Assembly: GCF_900104795.1 (NCBI RefSeq)
Contig: NZ_FNTG01000003.1
Coordinates: 62,001-126,000 of the forward strand
DNA length: 64,000 nt
Direction: 5' to 3'
Source of the DNA: Burkholderia sp. WP9
Lineage (GTDB): Bacteria; Pseudomonadota; Gammaproteobacteria; Burkholderiales; Burkholderiaceae
Each line of letters opens with the position of its first letter. Within the stretch, counting starts at the first letter, position 1. Positions 17,229 through 25,771 of the stretch are shown here, piece by piece. The notes beneath the pieces are model-generated. The model saw only the letters and a program-made list of their open reading frames with translations, was not told where the DNA came from and searched no databases. Position numbers and translations under genes: made by a program.

Positions 17229-17642
17229 ATGGACGACGCAACGAGCGAGGCCGTACCGACGGGCGCACGGCGCCCCCGGCAAGGCGAAGCATTCTGGCGC
17301 GAGATGGTCATGGCATGGACCACAAGCGGACTGGGCCTTCGACGTTTCTGTCGTGAGCAGGGGCTCGCCGTCAGTACCTTCGGCCTGTGGCGCAAGAAGC
17401 TCTCTGGCGAGGCACGAGCAGGCGCGCACCCGCTCGCGGTCACCCCGGACGCTGCATTTATCGTTTCTCATCCGGACACCGCACCAGCCACTCCTGCGCC
17501 ACCGTCGACGGCGGACGCTTTGTCATCTTCGCGTGATCGGGTGACGTTGTCGCTCGCCGGTGTTCGCATCGAGCTGACCGGTGCTCATGCCGAGCGCATC
17601 GTGCGTTTCGTGCTCGGACAGCTCGGAGGTAGCCGGTGCTGA
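17229..17642 (+). CDS. tnpA: IS66 TnpA (IS-C)
   Basis: This 137-residue Orf1 protein starts MDDATSEAVPTGARR and has a helix-turn-helix (SGLGLRRFCREQGLAVSTFG, about 36-55) of the transposase IS66/IS3 OrfA type. A Pro/Ala-rich linker follows, then the conserved VTLSLAGVRIELTGAHAERI end. It overlaps tnpB by 7 bp. It is full length and likely functional. Confidence 0.9.
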   Translation: MDDATSEAVPTGARRPRQGEAFWREMVMAWTTSGLGLRRFCREQGLAVSTFGLWRKKLSGEARAGAHPLAVTPDAAFIVSHPDTAPATPAPPSTADALSSSRDRVTLSLAGVRIELTGAHAERIVRFVLGQLGGSRC

Positions 17643-17983
17643 TCGCAGCCGATGTTCGTGCGTATATCTGCCGTGAGCCGGTCGACATGCGCAAATCCAT
17701 CGACGGCCTGTCGTATCTGGTCGAACCACTGCTTGCCCAGAACCCTGTCTCCGGCAATCTGTTCGTGTTCGTCGGGCGCGACCGCTCGAAAGTCAAATGC
17801 CTTTACTGGGATCGCACCGGCTTCGCGCTCTGGTACAAGCGCCTTGAACGGGGCCGCTTTCCATCACCGTTAGCGCTCGCGCAACGCGGCTTCACGCTCG
17901 CCGAACTCAACGCCTGGCTCGAAGGTATTGAGATCCCGGCACGCGAGCCACATCGCGCCGTCGCGGTGACGCGCGTGAGCTGA
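17636..17983 (+). CDS. tnpB: IS66 TnpB (IS-C)
   Basis: This 115-residue Orf2 protein carries ICREPVDMRKSIDGLSYLVE and the KCLYWDRTGFALWYKRLERG segment, the family hallmark. It starts at GTG 17636, overlapping tnpA. A short basic C-terminus follows. Its length and motifs are normal. Confidence 0.93.
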   Translation: MLIAADVRAYICREPVDMRKSIDGLSYLVEPLLAQNPVSGNLFVFVGRDRSKVKCLYWDRTGFALWYKRLERGRFPSPLALAQRGFTLAELNAWLEGIEIPAREPHRAVAVTRVS

Positions 17984-18049
17984 ACTCGCTGTCGCCTGCG
18001 CAGATACAACGCTCCCCCGATCTTGTAAACGTAGCGCGAGTTGGGCATC

Positions 18050-19573
18050 ATGATAGCCATGCCGCCCACCGCCATCACTGTCGCGGAATTGCCGGTCGAG
18101 CCCGACGCGCTGCAAGCCTTCGCGCTCGAACAGAACCGGCTGGCATGCGTGCTGTGGGAGCAGCTGGAAGCGCTGCAGCACCAGATTGCCCAGGCGAACC
18201 GTGCGCGCTTCGGCGTCAGTTCCGAGCGGCTGGCGGGTCAGGCGGAACTGTTCGACGCCGCCACGGAGTTGCCCATTCCTCCTGAGCCGGCGCAGGTTCC
18301 GGTCGCGGGCCACACCCGCAAGGGCCGTCCGGCGCTGCCGAAGGACCTGCCGCGCGAGCGCGTTGAATACGATCTGAAGGACGAACAGAAAGCCGCATTC
18401 GATTCGCTCGAGCGTATCGGCGAGGAGCGCAGCGAGACGCTGCACTACGAGCCGTCGAGGCTCACCGTCATTGAACATATCCGCTTCAAGTACGCGGCGA
18501 AGAAGGATGGCGAGTCGACCATCGTGACCGCAAGTGCCCAGCCTTCGCCGCTGCCGAAGAGCAATGCGAGCGCGAGCCTGCTGGCTAACATCCTGGTCAA
18601 CACCTACGTCGATCACCTGCCTTTGAACCGGCAGGAGATGCGCTATGCACGACGTGGTGTGCACCTGCCCCGGGCAACGCTGTGCGAATGGAAGCTGGCG
18701 GCAGCCGAACTGCTCGAAGTGCTGCTGCCACCGCTACGGGCTCACCAGTTGCAGGCACCCCGCATGCACGTCGACGACACGACGCTGCCATTACTCGAGA
18801 AGGGTCGCACGGCGACGCGCACAGCACGATTATGGGGATACCTGGGCGCGGGCCAGCGCGAGGAGAACGGCGTCTGGGTTGACCACCCGCCAGCGGTCGT
18901 GTTCGAGTTCGCCGAATCGCGCTCCGGTTCGCATCCGCTGCGGTACCTGCAGAAGTACAAAGGTTATCTGCAGGCGGACGCGTACAGTGGACATGGCGCA
19001 CTCTACGAAACCGGAGACATCGTCGAGGTCGGATGTTGGGCGCATTGCCGTCGACGCTTCTTCGAAATCGCGAAGGCGCAGAGCAAACCGGGACTTGCGG
19101 CGCAGGCGCTGCAGTGGATTGCCAGCCTGTATGCGATCGAGTCGCGGATCCGGGACCAAACACCTGATCTCAAATATGCGGCGCGGCAAATCGATGCGCT
19201 GCCGGTGCTCGCCCAGTTCCGGCAATGGCTGGAAGGCAACGTTATCGGTTTGCCAGCTCAGGCGCCGCTCGCGAAAGCCTTCGGCTATGCGTTACGCCAT
19301 TGGCCGGCGCTCGTTCGTTACACCGAGAGCGGTATCCTGCTGCCTGATAACAATGCTCTCGAGCGTCAAATTCGCCCTATCGCCCTGGGGAGAGCCAATT
19401 GGACATTCGCGGGCTCGCCGCGTGGCGCCAGGGCCGCCGCCACGATGTACTCGCTACTCGGCACGGCTCGGCTGAACGCCTTCGAGCCCTATGCATGGCT
19501 CAAGGACACACTTCAGAAGTTGCCGTCGTATCCTGTCAACCGCGTGCACGAACTGTTGCCGCTCGCCCGTTAA
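18050..19573 (+). CDS. tnpC: IS66 TnpC transposase (IS-C)
   Basis: This roughly 507-residue protein has a leucine-zipper-like N-terminus (about 15-60), a central DDE-type core with HVDDTTLPLLEKG and LQADAYSGHGALY, and the C-terminal LLPDNNALERQIRPIALGR segment with the conserved Glu. The frame is uninterrupted, unlike the other two tnpC genes here. Starts at 18050 or 18059 are both possible. It is followed after 14 bp by the fourth IS-C gene. Confidence 0.93.
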   Translation: MIAMPPTAITVAELPVEPDALQAFALEQNRLACVLWEQLEALQHQIAQANRARFGVSSERLAGQAELFDAATELPIPPEPAQVPVAGHTRKGRPALPKDLPRERVEYDLKDEQKAAFDSLERIGEERSETLHYEPSRLTVIEHIRFKYAAKKDGESTIVTASAQPSPLPKSNASASLLANILVNTYVDHLPLNRQEMRYARRGVHLPRATLCEWKLAAAELLEVLLPPLRAHQLQAPRMHVDDTTLPLLEKGRTATRTARLWGYLGAGQREENGVWVDHPPAVVFEFAESRSGSHPLRYLQKYKGYLQADAYSGHGALYETGDIVEVGCWAHCRRRFFEIAKAQSKPGLAAQALQWIASLYAIESRIRDQTPDLKYAARQIDALPVLAQFRQWLEGNVIGLPAQAPLAKAFGYALRHWPALVRYTESGILLPDNNALERQIRPIALGRANWTFAGSPRGARAAATMYSLLGTARLNAFEPYAWLKDTLQKLPSYPVNRVHELLPLAR

Positions 19574-19587
19574 ACGCCTACACATTC

Positions 19588-20079
19588 ATGGACATTCTCG
19601 ACTCGCTTCGGCAGGCGCCCAGCGCCGAGTTGTATCGCCTCTATCTCGCCATCGGCAAAATGCTGGACGACCCGCGACGCATTCTCGAGGTACGTCAACG
19701 CTTGCATCTGGGAATGGAGGTCAGTTATATCGGGGGCGATCCGCTCGCACCACCTTCGCACGGGACGGTGGTGGAGCTGAGGCAAACCCAGGCGGTGATC
19801 CAGGACAACCAGAACCGTCAGCGTTGGTCGGTGCTATACGCGGCGGTTATCCCTGACACTGCGAGCGGCCCAACTCACGCGCCTGCGTCGCCGCCACCGC
19901 GAGCTCAGCGAGAGGAATTCTTCATTGGCGACACCGTCGGCTTCACCGACAAACATCTGAGTGAGCGGGTCGGCATCATCGTCCGCCTCAACGCAAAAAC
20001 GGCGTCCATCGCTGTTAATGATTTGGAAGGCCATTGGCGGGTCTCTTACGCTCTGTTGCGGAAGATCGTCGACATCTAA
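19588..20079 (+). CDS. Accessory gene of IS-C, unknown function
   Basis: This 163-residue protein starts MDILDSLRQAPSAELYRLYL and is not part of the core IS66 set. Residues 1-45 look helical. Two similar beta-rich halves follow: one with SHGTVVELRQTQAVIQDNQN and one with ERVGIIVRLNAKTASIAVND. Each resembles a small KOW/SH3-like strand pattern (GTVVxL...A.V, GIIVRLN..TASI). This suggests a nucleic-acid or protein-binding role, by inference only. It ends 39 bp before the IS right terminus and probably travels with the element. Confidence 0.75.
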   Translation: MDILDSLRQAPSAELYRLYLAIGKMLDDPRRILEVRQRLHLGMEVSYIGGDPLAPPSHGTVVELRQTQAVIQDNQNRQRWSVLYAAVIPDTASGPTHAPASPPPRAQREEFFIGDTVGFTDKHLSERVGIIVRLNAKTASIAVNDLEGHWRVSYALLRKIVDI

Positions 20080-20126
20080 CCGCGCGACACCGTCAACACG
20101 GGTTCCGCTGACGGATACGCTTCGCC

Positions 20127-20317
20127 TCGGCAAAGACCATGGCAATGCGCGGCTGGAAGCCGCGTGCTGCCGCGCCATCGATCTGAAGGCGCCAAGCTAC
20201 CGTTTCATTAGCTCGACGCTGAAGAACGGTCTGGACCAGTCGCCTCAGACAGAAACGGATCAGGCCAGCTTACCGCTCACACATCCCAATGTGCGCGGCC
20301 CCGACTACTACCATTGA
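20127..20317 (+). pseudogene. istA: IstA transposase, part 3 of 3
   Basis: These are the last 63 codons of IstA: GKDHGNARLEAACCRAIDLK, then SYRFISSTLKNGLDQ and a C-terminal NVRGPDYYH. The istA stop at 20315-20317 is 9 bp before the istB ATG. That coupling would be lost while IS-C and cassette 2 interrupt istA. Confidence 0.9.
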
Positions 20318-20326
20318 AGAGGACGC

Positions 20327-21085
20327 ATGCTCAACCATCCAACGATCGACAAGCTTCACGCGCTGAGGCTGAACGGCATGGCAGCCGCCTTGGCGCAACA
20401 GCAGAATAACCCCGATATCGAAGCGCTGGGTTTCGAAGAGCGCTTGGGCTTGCTTGTGGAGCGCGAAGCAAGCGAGCGCGAATCTAGGCAAACCTCATCG
20501 CGCCTTCGGCGTGCCAAGCTGAAGTTCCCCGATGCCGTGGCCGAAGACATCGACTACCGCACCCCGCGCGGGCTCGATCGCGCACTCATGGGCCGCTTGC
20601 TGACCGGCGAATGGATTCGGGAGAAGCACAACACGCTGATTATCGGCGCGACCGGCCTCGGTAAGACCTGGCTCGGATGCGCGCTTGCCAATCAGGCATG
20701 CCGCTTAGGCTACACGGTGGCCTATCTCAAGATGCCGCGACTCACAGAGGAACTCGCTATTGCGCACGGCAGCGGCCGATACGCGCGAGCGCTCGCGCAG
20801 TGGGCCAAAACGGACGTACTGTTGATGGATGACTTCGCGATGGCACCAATGCCTGACAGCGCCCGGCGCGACCTGCTCGAAATACTTGATGACCGCCACG
20901 GTCGCCGTTCAACCATCGCGACGAGTCAAATTCCTGTCGAAAACTGGCATGGCGCGCTTGGTGATCCGACACTTGCCGACGCCATTCTCGACCGGCTTGT
21001 TCACAACACGTATCGGATCAACATGAAGGGCGAATCGATGCGAAAACAAAAAATTAGTTTGACCGAAAACCTGCAGGCAGAGTAA
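20327..21085 (+). CDS. istB: IstB ATPase of the IS21 element
   Basis: This 252-residue AAA+ protein is of the IstB/DnaC type. Walker A is GATGLGKTWL (about 107-116) and Walker B is VLLMDDFAM (about 166-174). IstB assembles on DNA and helps select the target for IstA. The frame and length are normal and the gene follows istA closely. It is intact, but it has no functional IstA partner unless istA is restored or supplied in trans. Confidence 0.95.
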   Translation: MLNHPTIDKLHALRLNGMAAALAQQQNNPDIEALGFEERLGLLVEREASERESRQTSSRLRRAKLKFPDAVAEDIDYRTPRGLDRALMGRLLTGEWIREKHNTLIIGATGLGKTWLGCALANQACRLGYTVAYLKMPRLTEELAIAHGSGRYARALAQWAKTDVLLMDDFAMAPMPDSARRDLLEILDDRHGRRSTIATSQIPVENWHGALGDPTLADAILDRLVHNTYRINMKGESMRKQKISLTENLQAE

Positions 21086-21188
21086 AAACAGAAAACCCCT
21101 GCGTCGCTGCGCTCCGACTGTCCAGCTTCGCGCGAAACACCTGTCCGCCTTCACGCGAAACGCGTGTCCAGCTTCCCCGAAATACGCA

Positions 21189-21959
21189 CGCAACGGACGC
21201 CCACCTCATCGGAGCCGGAGGATGTAACGGGCGAGCTCCCACTGCCCCAGATGGTCCGCGCGGGATGCCATTACAACCCCGCGCCCAGATTCGAAAAAAC
21301 CGGGAACCGGGCAACGAAGCACCTCATCGCCTCGTCACTCGTCACTCCTCGTCGCCATCGCGCCACGAGCGCGTACGCGGCGGACTCAATGTCGACCGGC
21401 AATGAGACGTCTAAACAGCAGGGCGCCATTGGATACGTCACCGGCAAGCCTGCAAAGCGTCGATTTCCCTCCACGCAGAAATTTAGTCTCCGCGTCATAA
21501 TTGCGTCGGTTGGCGCGCCTTGGGAGTAACCACCGACATTCGGCCCAGAAAGCGCTGGGATTACTGCGTGAGTGCCCGGTTTTCGCCCCTAAACCCGCAG
21601 AGCCTGCGGCTTGCATGGAGCGGCGCGGCAGGCACTGAGCCCCGGCACTACCCGCCGGGGCTTTTTTCTTTCGACCAGAGTCCCGCAAGTCAACGACCCG
21701 CTCGCGCTCACGAACGCAGCTCTGTCGCCCGTGACGCGACGACCGCTACGCGTCAAAGGAATCAGCAACAGGACTGCCGCCGTCAAGGTACTCTTCATAT
21801 GAGCTCCGCAGCAACTGTCGACCATGGCCTCATCGAGTGCATCGAGTTCGACGCCGCGCGCCTTGCATATGACGTCGACGGGGGGGTAACGCGCAGCGCG
21901 CCGACAATCTGGCGAGGCGGTCCGATGACGGCAACCCAGTTATGATCCCGTGAACCGGT
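21189..21959. other. Gap after IS21 with a terminator
   Basis: Open frames on both strands overlap (for example 21271-21498, minus, MTRRLNFCVEGNRR) but none is convincing. A clear rho-independent terminator lies at 21638-21668. The rest may be decayed coding sequence. Confidence 0.35.
21638..21668 (+). terminator. Rho-independent terminator
   Basis: A perfect 9-bp stem (AGCCCCGGC / GCCGGGGCT) with a 7-base loop is followed by a run of six T. No clear gene ends immediately upstream, so it may terminate IS21 read-through or a small RNA. Confidence 0.8.
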
Positions 21960-22199
21960 CTACTGCAGATCAGGCGCCCGCGTCGCTGCCTGTTTTGCAG
22001 CCACTCGCGCTAGCGCCGCCTGGAGGTCTTGCGGATAATTCGGATCCTCACCTGTGGATGGCCAATAGCCAGCCTGTTCGAGCTCGACCAGTTCGGCCCA
22101 CACTTGCGGATGGGTGATGGGGGCGTTCGACTGGGCGAACGACACAACCGGGGTGGCGACGAGCGCCACGGCAGAGACTGCATGGATTAACGACCTCAT
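21960..22199 (-). CDS. DUF4148 exported protein
   Basis: This 79-residue protein has a Sec signal peptide (MRSLIHAVSAVALVATPVVS, cleavage near FAQS). The DUF4148 core follows, with VWAELVELEQAGYWPSTGED and a YPQDLQAALARVAAK helix. DUF4148 proteins are small periplasmic or secreted proteins that are abundant in Burkholderiaceae; their function is unknown. An AGGTAAGCC-type site precedes the ATG. It is a paralogue of the two genes at 28281-28601 and 38898-39209, but more diverged. Confidence 0.9.
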   Translation of the reverse strand: MRSLIHAVSAVALVATPVVSFAQSNAPITHPQVWAELVELEQAGYWPSTGEDPNYPQDLQAALARVAAKQAATRAPDLQ

Positions 22200-22485
22200 G
22201 ATGGCTTACCTCCTCGTTGCTGGCCCTTGCACTGACTGCAAGCCGCGCATACTTATAGTCGCTCCTCAAAGTCTAGGCCTCGTTTCTGCAATCGTGCAGG
22301 TATCAGCAAGGATCATCGGTCAGGCCGCATCAATAATTGTGCCCTCGTGCCGTCCGCAGTCCCCCTATCCGGCGCATGTCGACCCTGCAAGGAGAAGGTC
22401 GCCGCGACATTGGCACCGATCGAGAAGCGCGCCATCCGCTCCATCAAGTAACATCCTGCCCCTTGGAATTATGGAACTGGGCAGG

Positions 22486-22707
22486 ATGGAACGTTTCTTT
22501 ATGACGCGAGCGAGCGCTATCGCATATCTGCTCAAGGCGCGTCGCGCGATGCCAGATGAGATTGAGGACCTGCGGGTTCGCGATGCCGATATGAGGCTGC
22601 AAGAACTGGATGCGATAGACCGCCTGCTCATTGACGTCCGCGCGGGCCGCACTCGTGAATTCAGGGTGGCCATGCCTTTATCAGTTGAAATCGCTATCAC
22701 AGATTAA
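22486..22707 (+). CDS. Small helical hypothetical protein
   Basis: The frame from MERFFMTRASAIAYLLKARR gives 73 mostly helical, charged residues (DEIEDLRVRDADMRLQELDA). I recognise no family. Starts at 22471, 22486 and 22501 are possible. The hairpin CATCCTGCCC...GGGCAGGATG (about 22451-22486) covers the first, so 22486 or 22501 is more likely. Support is composition and frame only. Confidence 0.5.
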   Translation: MERFFMTRASAIAYLLKARRAMPDEIEDLRVRDADMRLQELDAIDRLLIDVRAGRTREFRVAMPLSVEIAITD

Positions 22708-22795
22708 TGACATTTACCACAAACACTTTTGCAATTCCCGAACGAATGCCTAACGTCGAAATCCGTAAGATCCTGGCTTTGCCATTGACGCCAAT

Positions 22796-22978
22796 TTGGG
22801 TATGCGCTTCTCGAACAAGCAGGCTGGACGCTACTCGACCGACGACCCACCAGGCCGTGCTCGCCCTTTCAGGACGCTGAAGGAACGTGCTTTTAACACC
22901 GCGCCTACCGCCCTCGCCTGGCTTCTCATTTTGATGGGATATTGCTTTTCAGCGTGGCTCTTCGTGAAACACTGGTAA
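22796..22978 (+). CDS. Small single-pass membrane protein
   Basis: These 60 residues comprise a basic, Pro/Arg-rich N-terminus and one transmembrane segment near the C-terminus (ALAWLLILMGYCFSAWLFV, about 38-56). The N-terminal positive charge predicts a cytoplasmic N-terminus. I recognise no family, and the start has a weak ribosome binding site. Small membrane proteins of this sort are common on such plasmids. Confidence 0.45.
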   Translation: MGMRFSNKQAGRYSTDDPPGRARPFRTLKERAFNTAPTALAWLLILMGYCFSAWLFVKHW

Positions 22979-23174
22979 TACGCGTTCAAGTTATGCAATG
23001 ACGAAAATTCCCGTGAAACAGTCACGAAGCCGGGCCCCGGAGGCGCGCGTTCTACGACGATCAAGCGTTCGTCATCATTCGTGCCAGGTTTACACTGGTG
23101 AGAGGCTTAAGCGACTGCCGATAGACTGATGGCGTCTCGTCGATGCGAGACAAAACCCCGAGTGAAATTTTGAA

Positions 23175-23202
23175 GCCCGCCCATACCCGCGGGCATTTTT
23201 TT
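23175..23202 (+). terminator. Rho-independent terminator
   Basis: The stem GCCCGC / GCGGGC with an 8-base loop is followed by A and seven T. It could end a transcript from the small genes at 22.5-23.0 kb. Confidence 0.7.
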
Positions 23203-23230
23203 ATCCGCCCCTCTCGCGTAGATGACGGAC

Positions 23231-23262
23231 CAAAAAAAGAAGCCGCAGTCATAGCCGCGGCT
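23231..23262 (-). terminator. Minus-strand rho-independent terminator
   Basis: On the minus strand AGCCGC / GCGGCT flank a short loop and are followed by TTC and a run of seven T. It faces the + strand terminator at 23175-23202. Confidence 0.55.
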
Positions 23263-23562
23263 CTGAATCACACACGCCCGGAGATCGCTGGGCGTGCGCA
23301 ACTCTTACACGCCGTAACAAACGCCCAATCGGGTATTTTGTCCGATGTTTTGGCCCTGAAATCTTGCGCGTTGATGATGGTCTGATGGTCCGCGGGCCAT
23401 ATTCCGCCCGCGGAACCACAGCGTATGCGCCAGCTTTTGAGCGTCGCAGCACTGCTGACGAGCCGCCAGCAGCACCCCGGCGCAGATGCTTTGAATAGGC
23501 ATTGAATTCATACGATATTAAGATATCAGGCCGACGCGTGAGGACGGCCATTTTTTCATCCG

Positions 23563-23715
23563 ATGAAACCTGATCCTTTGACGCAGCTGATTGACACCCT
23601 TAGAAGCCGGGTTAGCCAGCTGGACTGGGACGTGATCCTCCTTGCCGCCATGCTGGGCCTGACCGCCTTGCTGGTCGCGGCCTTGGCAATTCTGCTGATC
23701 ACGATGCTACCATAG
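23563..23715 (+). CDS. Small membrane protein, 50 aa
   Basis: ATG at 23563 opens MKPDPLTQLIDTLRSRVSQL, then a strongly hydrophobic helix (ILLAAMLGLTALLVAALAIL, about 26-45), and stop at 23713-23715. The N-terminal half is a charged amphipathic helix. The shape resembles small single-pass toxins or phage-type membrane proteins, but this is only an analogy. No partner gene was identified. Confidence 0.5.
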   Translation: MKPDPLTQLIDTLRSRVSQLDWDVILLAAMLGLTALLVAALAILLITMLP

Positions 23716-24033
23716 ACAGTATGGCTTTCGCTGCGCACGAGGCTGACCGCCGCACGGAGATGAAATGCCGGGTTCCGACGCGTCCCAAGCGCTCACGTCT
23801 TCTCCACATGCCAGAGATGTGGTTGGTTCTGATGCGATAAGCCTGGGGGCACCCCTATGTGATTCGTCAAGCATTAGGGGCTGATTCCGGTTGATAGGCC
23901 GAAATGGTCGAGGCGCGGTCCCAGAACCCGATCCTGTCGGGAAGTGAAGATAGTAACGGGGCCTCGATGGCACGGCAGGAACCTAACCTTCACGCGCGTA
24001 GGGTTCGCATGGTTCATCTGCGACCACGCACGA
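23716..24033. other. Intergenic, nothing recognised
   Basis: This stretch has no convincing gene. It leads into the 218-bp repeat copy at 24034-24251. Confidence 0.35.
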
Positions 24034-24251
24034 TATATCCGGACTACAAAATTTTTGACCACGTCCACTTTGCAGCTGACCTGTCAACCAAAACAGGACG
24101 AACTGGCGTCAATTTACTGCACCAATTGATTAATAACGAATCCCCAATATCGCTCGCTCTCGAATTTTCTGTTTAGACGACCTGAGGTCATTTCCCGGAC
24201 ATCCTGTGTCGGTTTGGCACCTGACTACTCATGGCGGAAGAAACACAGTCG
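24034..24251. repeat. 218-bp non-coding repeat, copy 1
   Basis: It is roughly 70% identical by eye to 25010-25227, in the same orientation and of the same length. Shared blocks include TATATC at the left, CTGTCAACCAAA, TGATTAATAA, TTTCCCGGACA, and CTACTCATGGCGGAA with CACAGTCG at the right. Neither copy encodes a conserved frame. Each contains a CCTGT...ACAGG hairpin. It may be a control region or a protein-binding site array. Confidence 0.75.
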
Positions 24252-24368
24252 TTATTCAAGGCCGCTGGATATATGCCGTTAACGATGATGATGCCCCATG
24301 GATTGAGGGCGTTAAGGACCGACCGCATGCCACTCCTGATTAACGGCGCCGGGTAAAAGCGAGGCAGA

Positions 24369-24604
24369 ATGGACAAAAACAGACTCACGTTTGCGCTTGC
24401 GTATAGCTTGCGCTTTATTGACTTCCTGTTAGCCGGGTACGGCACGATCAACCGCAGCGCGATCTGTTCTTTCTTTGCGCTGTCGATGCCGCAAGCGTCG
24501 CACGACTTCGGGACGATCAACAGATTGAGCCACATAACATGAAATACGACAAGACGTCGAAAACGTACAGGCGCGGGCTTGAATTTGAGAGGGCTTTCCC
24601 ATAA
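24369..24604 (+). pseudogene. WYL/DeoR-type helix-turn-helix protein, frameshifted
   Basis: The first frame (24369-24542) reads AYSLRFIDFLLAGYGTINRS and ALSMPQASHDFGTINRLS. The next frame (24539-24604) continues MKYDKTSKTYRRGLEFERAF. Together they form the roughly 80-residue N-terminal helix-turn-helix found in WYL-domain regulators and as free-standing plasmid regulators (RFIDFLL..YG.INR, S.PQAS, YDK..KTYRR). One missing base near 24532 explains the split. Alternatively, the ATGA overlap could couple the two pieces. The last stop overlaps the next ATG (TAATG), so it is an operon. Confidence 0.65.
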
Positions 24605-24945
24605 TGCGCTGGTTCAGCGTGACGGAAAAGACGCCGCGAGCCACAGCAGGGGATAGCTTTTCGCCCTATGTCGTCGTGTGGATCGTGTGCGATAACGGCG
24701 TTGAATTCTGGCAGGCCGATCAATACGATACAGCAAGCGGGACGTGGGTCAAGAACCACGGCGAGGGTCGACGCGTCACGCATTGGACCGAAGGCCCGAA
24801 ACGTCCGCGCGAATACGGGAAGACTTGTGTCATGATGGATGGCGGCCTTGCGATACGCTGCACCATCTGCCACCAGACCTCGTATATCCAGAATGATGTA
24901 CTTAATCGCTATTGCGAAAACTGCAAAACGTTCCATGAGCGGTAA
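24604..24945 (+). CDS. Hypothetical protein with C-terminal zinc finger
   Basis: This 113-residue protein starts at an ATG overlapping the stop of the upstream regulator. The N-terminal half has VVWIVCDNGVEFWQADQYD and RVTHWTEGPKRP, resembling DUF551-like phage proteins that end in WxPLP-type motifs. The C-terminal half carries CTICHQTSYIQNDV...RYCENCKTF, two CxxC pairs that probably bind one zinc ion. The position after a helix-turn-helix gene and between two 218-bp repeats suggests a small regulated module. The function is unknown. Confidence 0.75.
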   Translation: MRWFSVTEKTPRATAGDSFSPYVVVWIVCDNGVEFWQADQYDTASGTWVKNHGEGRRVTHWTEGPKRPREYGKTCVMMDGGLAIRCTICHQTSYIQNDVLNRYCENCKTFHER

Positions 24946-25009
24946 GCGCACGCTGCCGCGTGTGAGCGCCGCACTTCGTGGCGACTGCGTTGTATGAGAA
25001 GGGCGACGG

Positions 25010-25227
25010 TATATCAGGACTTCAAAACGTTTGGCCAAATGCACGCGACGTTTGCAACCGACCTGTCAACCAAACAGGATGACTTCACGTCACTTTATTG
25101 CCATCTGATTAATAAAAGATTCTCCGGATCGTTCGCTCGCGAATTGCTATTAGGCGACTTGAGGTTATTTCCCGGACAGCGTTATCGTTTGGCGCCATGA
25201 CTACTCATGGCGGAAAAAGCACAGTCG
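25010..25227. repeat. 218-bp non-coding repeat, copy 2
   Basis: This is the direct repeat partner of 24034-24251. The copies flank the two-gene module at 24369-24945, 976 bp apart start to start. Differences are scattered rather than clustered, so the duplication is old or the two copies are under selection. Confidence 0.75.
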
Positions 25228-25771
25228 CATCCTGCATAATGCGAAACCGTTTCAATCTTTCTGCCTGAGGAATGCAAGCCTGCAAGGGGCCGTATGAACC
25301 ACCTTCGCCGGACCCCGAAGAAGCTCGGGCATTGATCGACCATGCGGTCCGGTGCGTCGGTGACGCGTTCGCGCCCAACGTGTCGGCGCGCACCGCACCA
25401 CCCTGATTGATGCGCGGGCGCGGTACGCATTCCCCCACGCCGCGCCGGCCCGCGCTGCGGATCTGGCAGGACGGGCGGCTACCCGGCATGGCGGACAACT
25501 GGCGCGACTTTCACTTTTTTTCGGCGAAAAGGTGTATCCGGCGACCTGCATCAGCTACACCGCGCGCGATATCGATGGCGGGCACGGCAGGACAGGCCTG
25601 CGAGGCCAATGCGCGGCGCATCAATCCCGCTGGAAGGACGGTGCGCAACCTGTCCGACAAGCTCAGGAACGCGTCCAGCGGCGGTGCTAACGAAGCGTAT
25701 ACCCCGCCAATCCGCCGCCACGCCTGCCGCGCTGTGCGGCCTGAACCCATTTTTACCAAGAGGAGTCGCAG
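25228..25771. other. Gap with weak open frames
   Basis: A 44-codon frame at 25272-25406 (MQACKGPYEPPSPDPEEARA) and longer frames at 25407-25775 look only partly protein-like. This may be a decayed operon leading into the small gene at 25772. Confidence 0.35.

Larger units (their letters stand above)
17150..20118 (+). mobile_element. IS-C: IS66-family element with a fourth gene
   Basis: The ends read GTATCCGTCAGCGCATCCCG and, inward from the right, GTATCCGTCAGCGGAACCCG. GCTTCGCC is duplicated at 17142-17149 and 20119-20126, the 8-bp size expected for IS66. At 2969 bp it is longer than IS-A or IS-B because a fourth ORF (19588-20079) follows tnpC. Its Tnp proteins differ clearly from those of IS-A and IS-B, so it is another branch of the family. 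All four genes are intact. Confidence 0.93.
12300..21188 (+). mobile_element. IS21-family element with two nested insertions
   Basis: The outer ends read TGCGTATTTC inward on both sides, and CGCAACG is duplicated at 12293-12299 and 21189-21195. Each end has tandem AAGCTGGACA-type repeats (five at 12310-12420, three at 21118-21180), the IstA-binding arrangement typical of IS21. Genes are istA and istB. istA is split by serine-recombinase cassette 2 (13247-16565) and by IS-C (17150-20118). With both removed, istA is 513 codons including stop and the element is about 2.6 kb. Confidence 0.93.
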
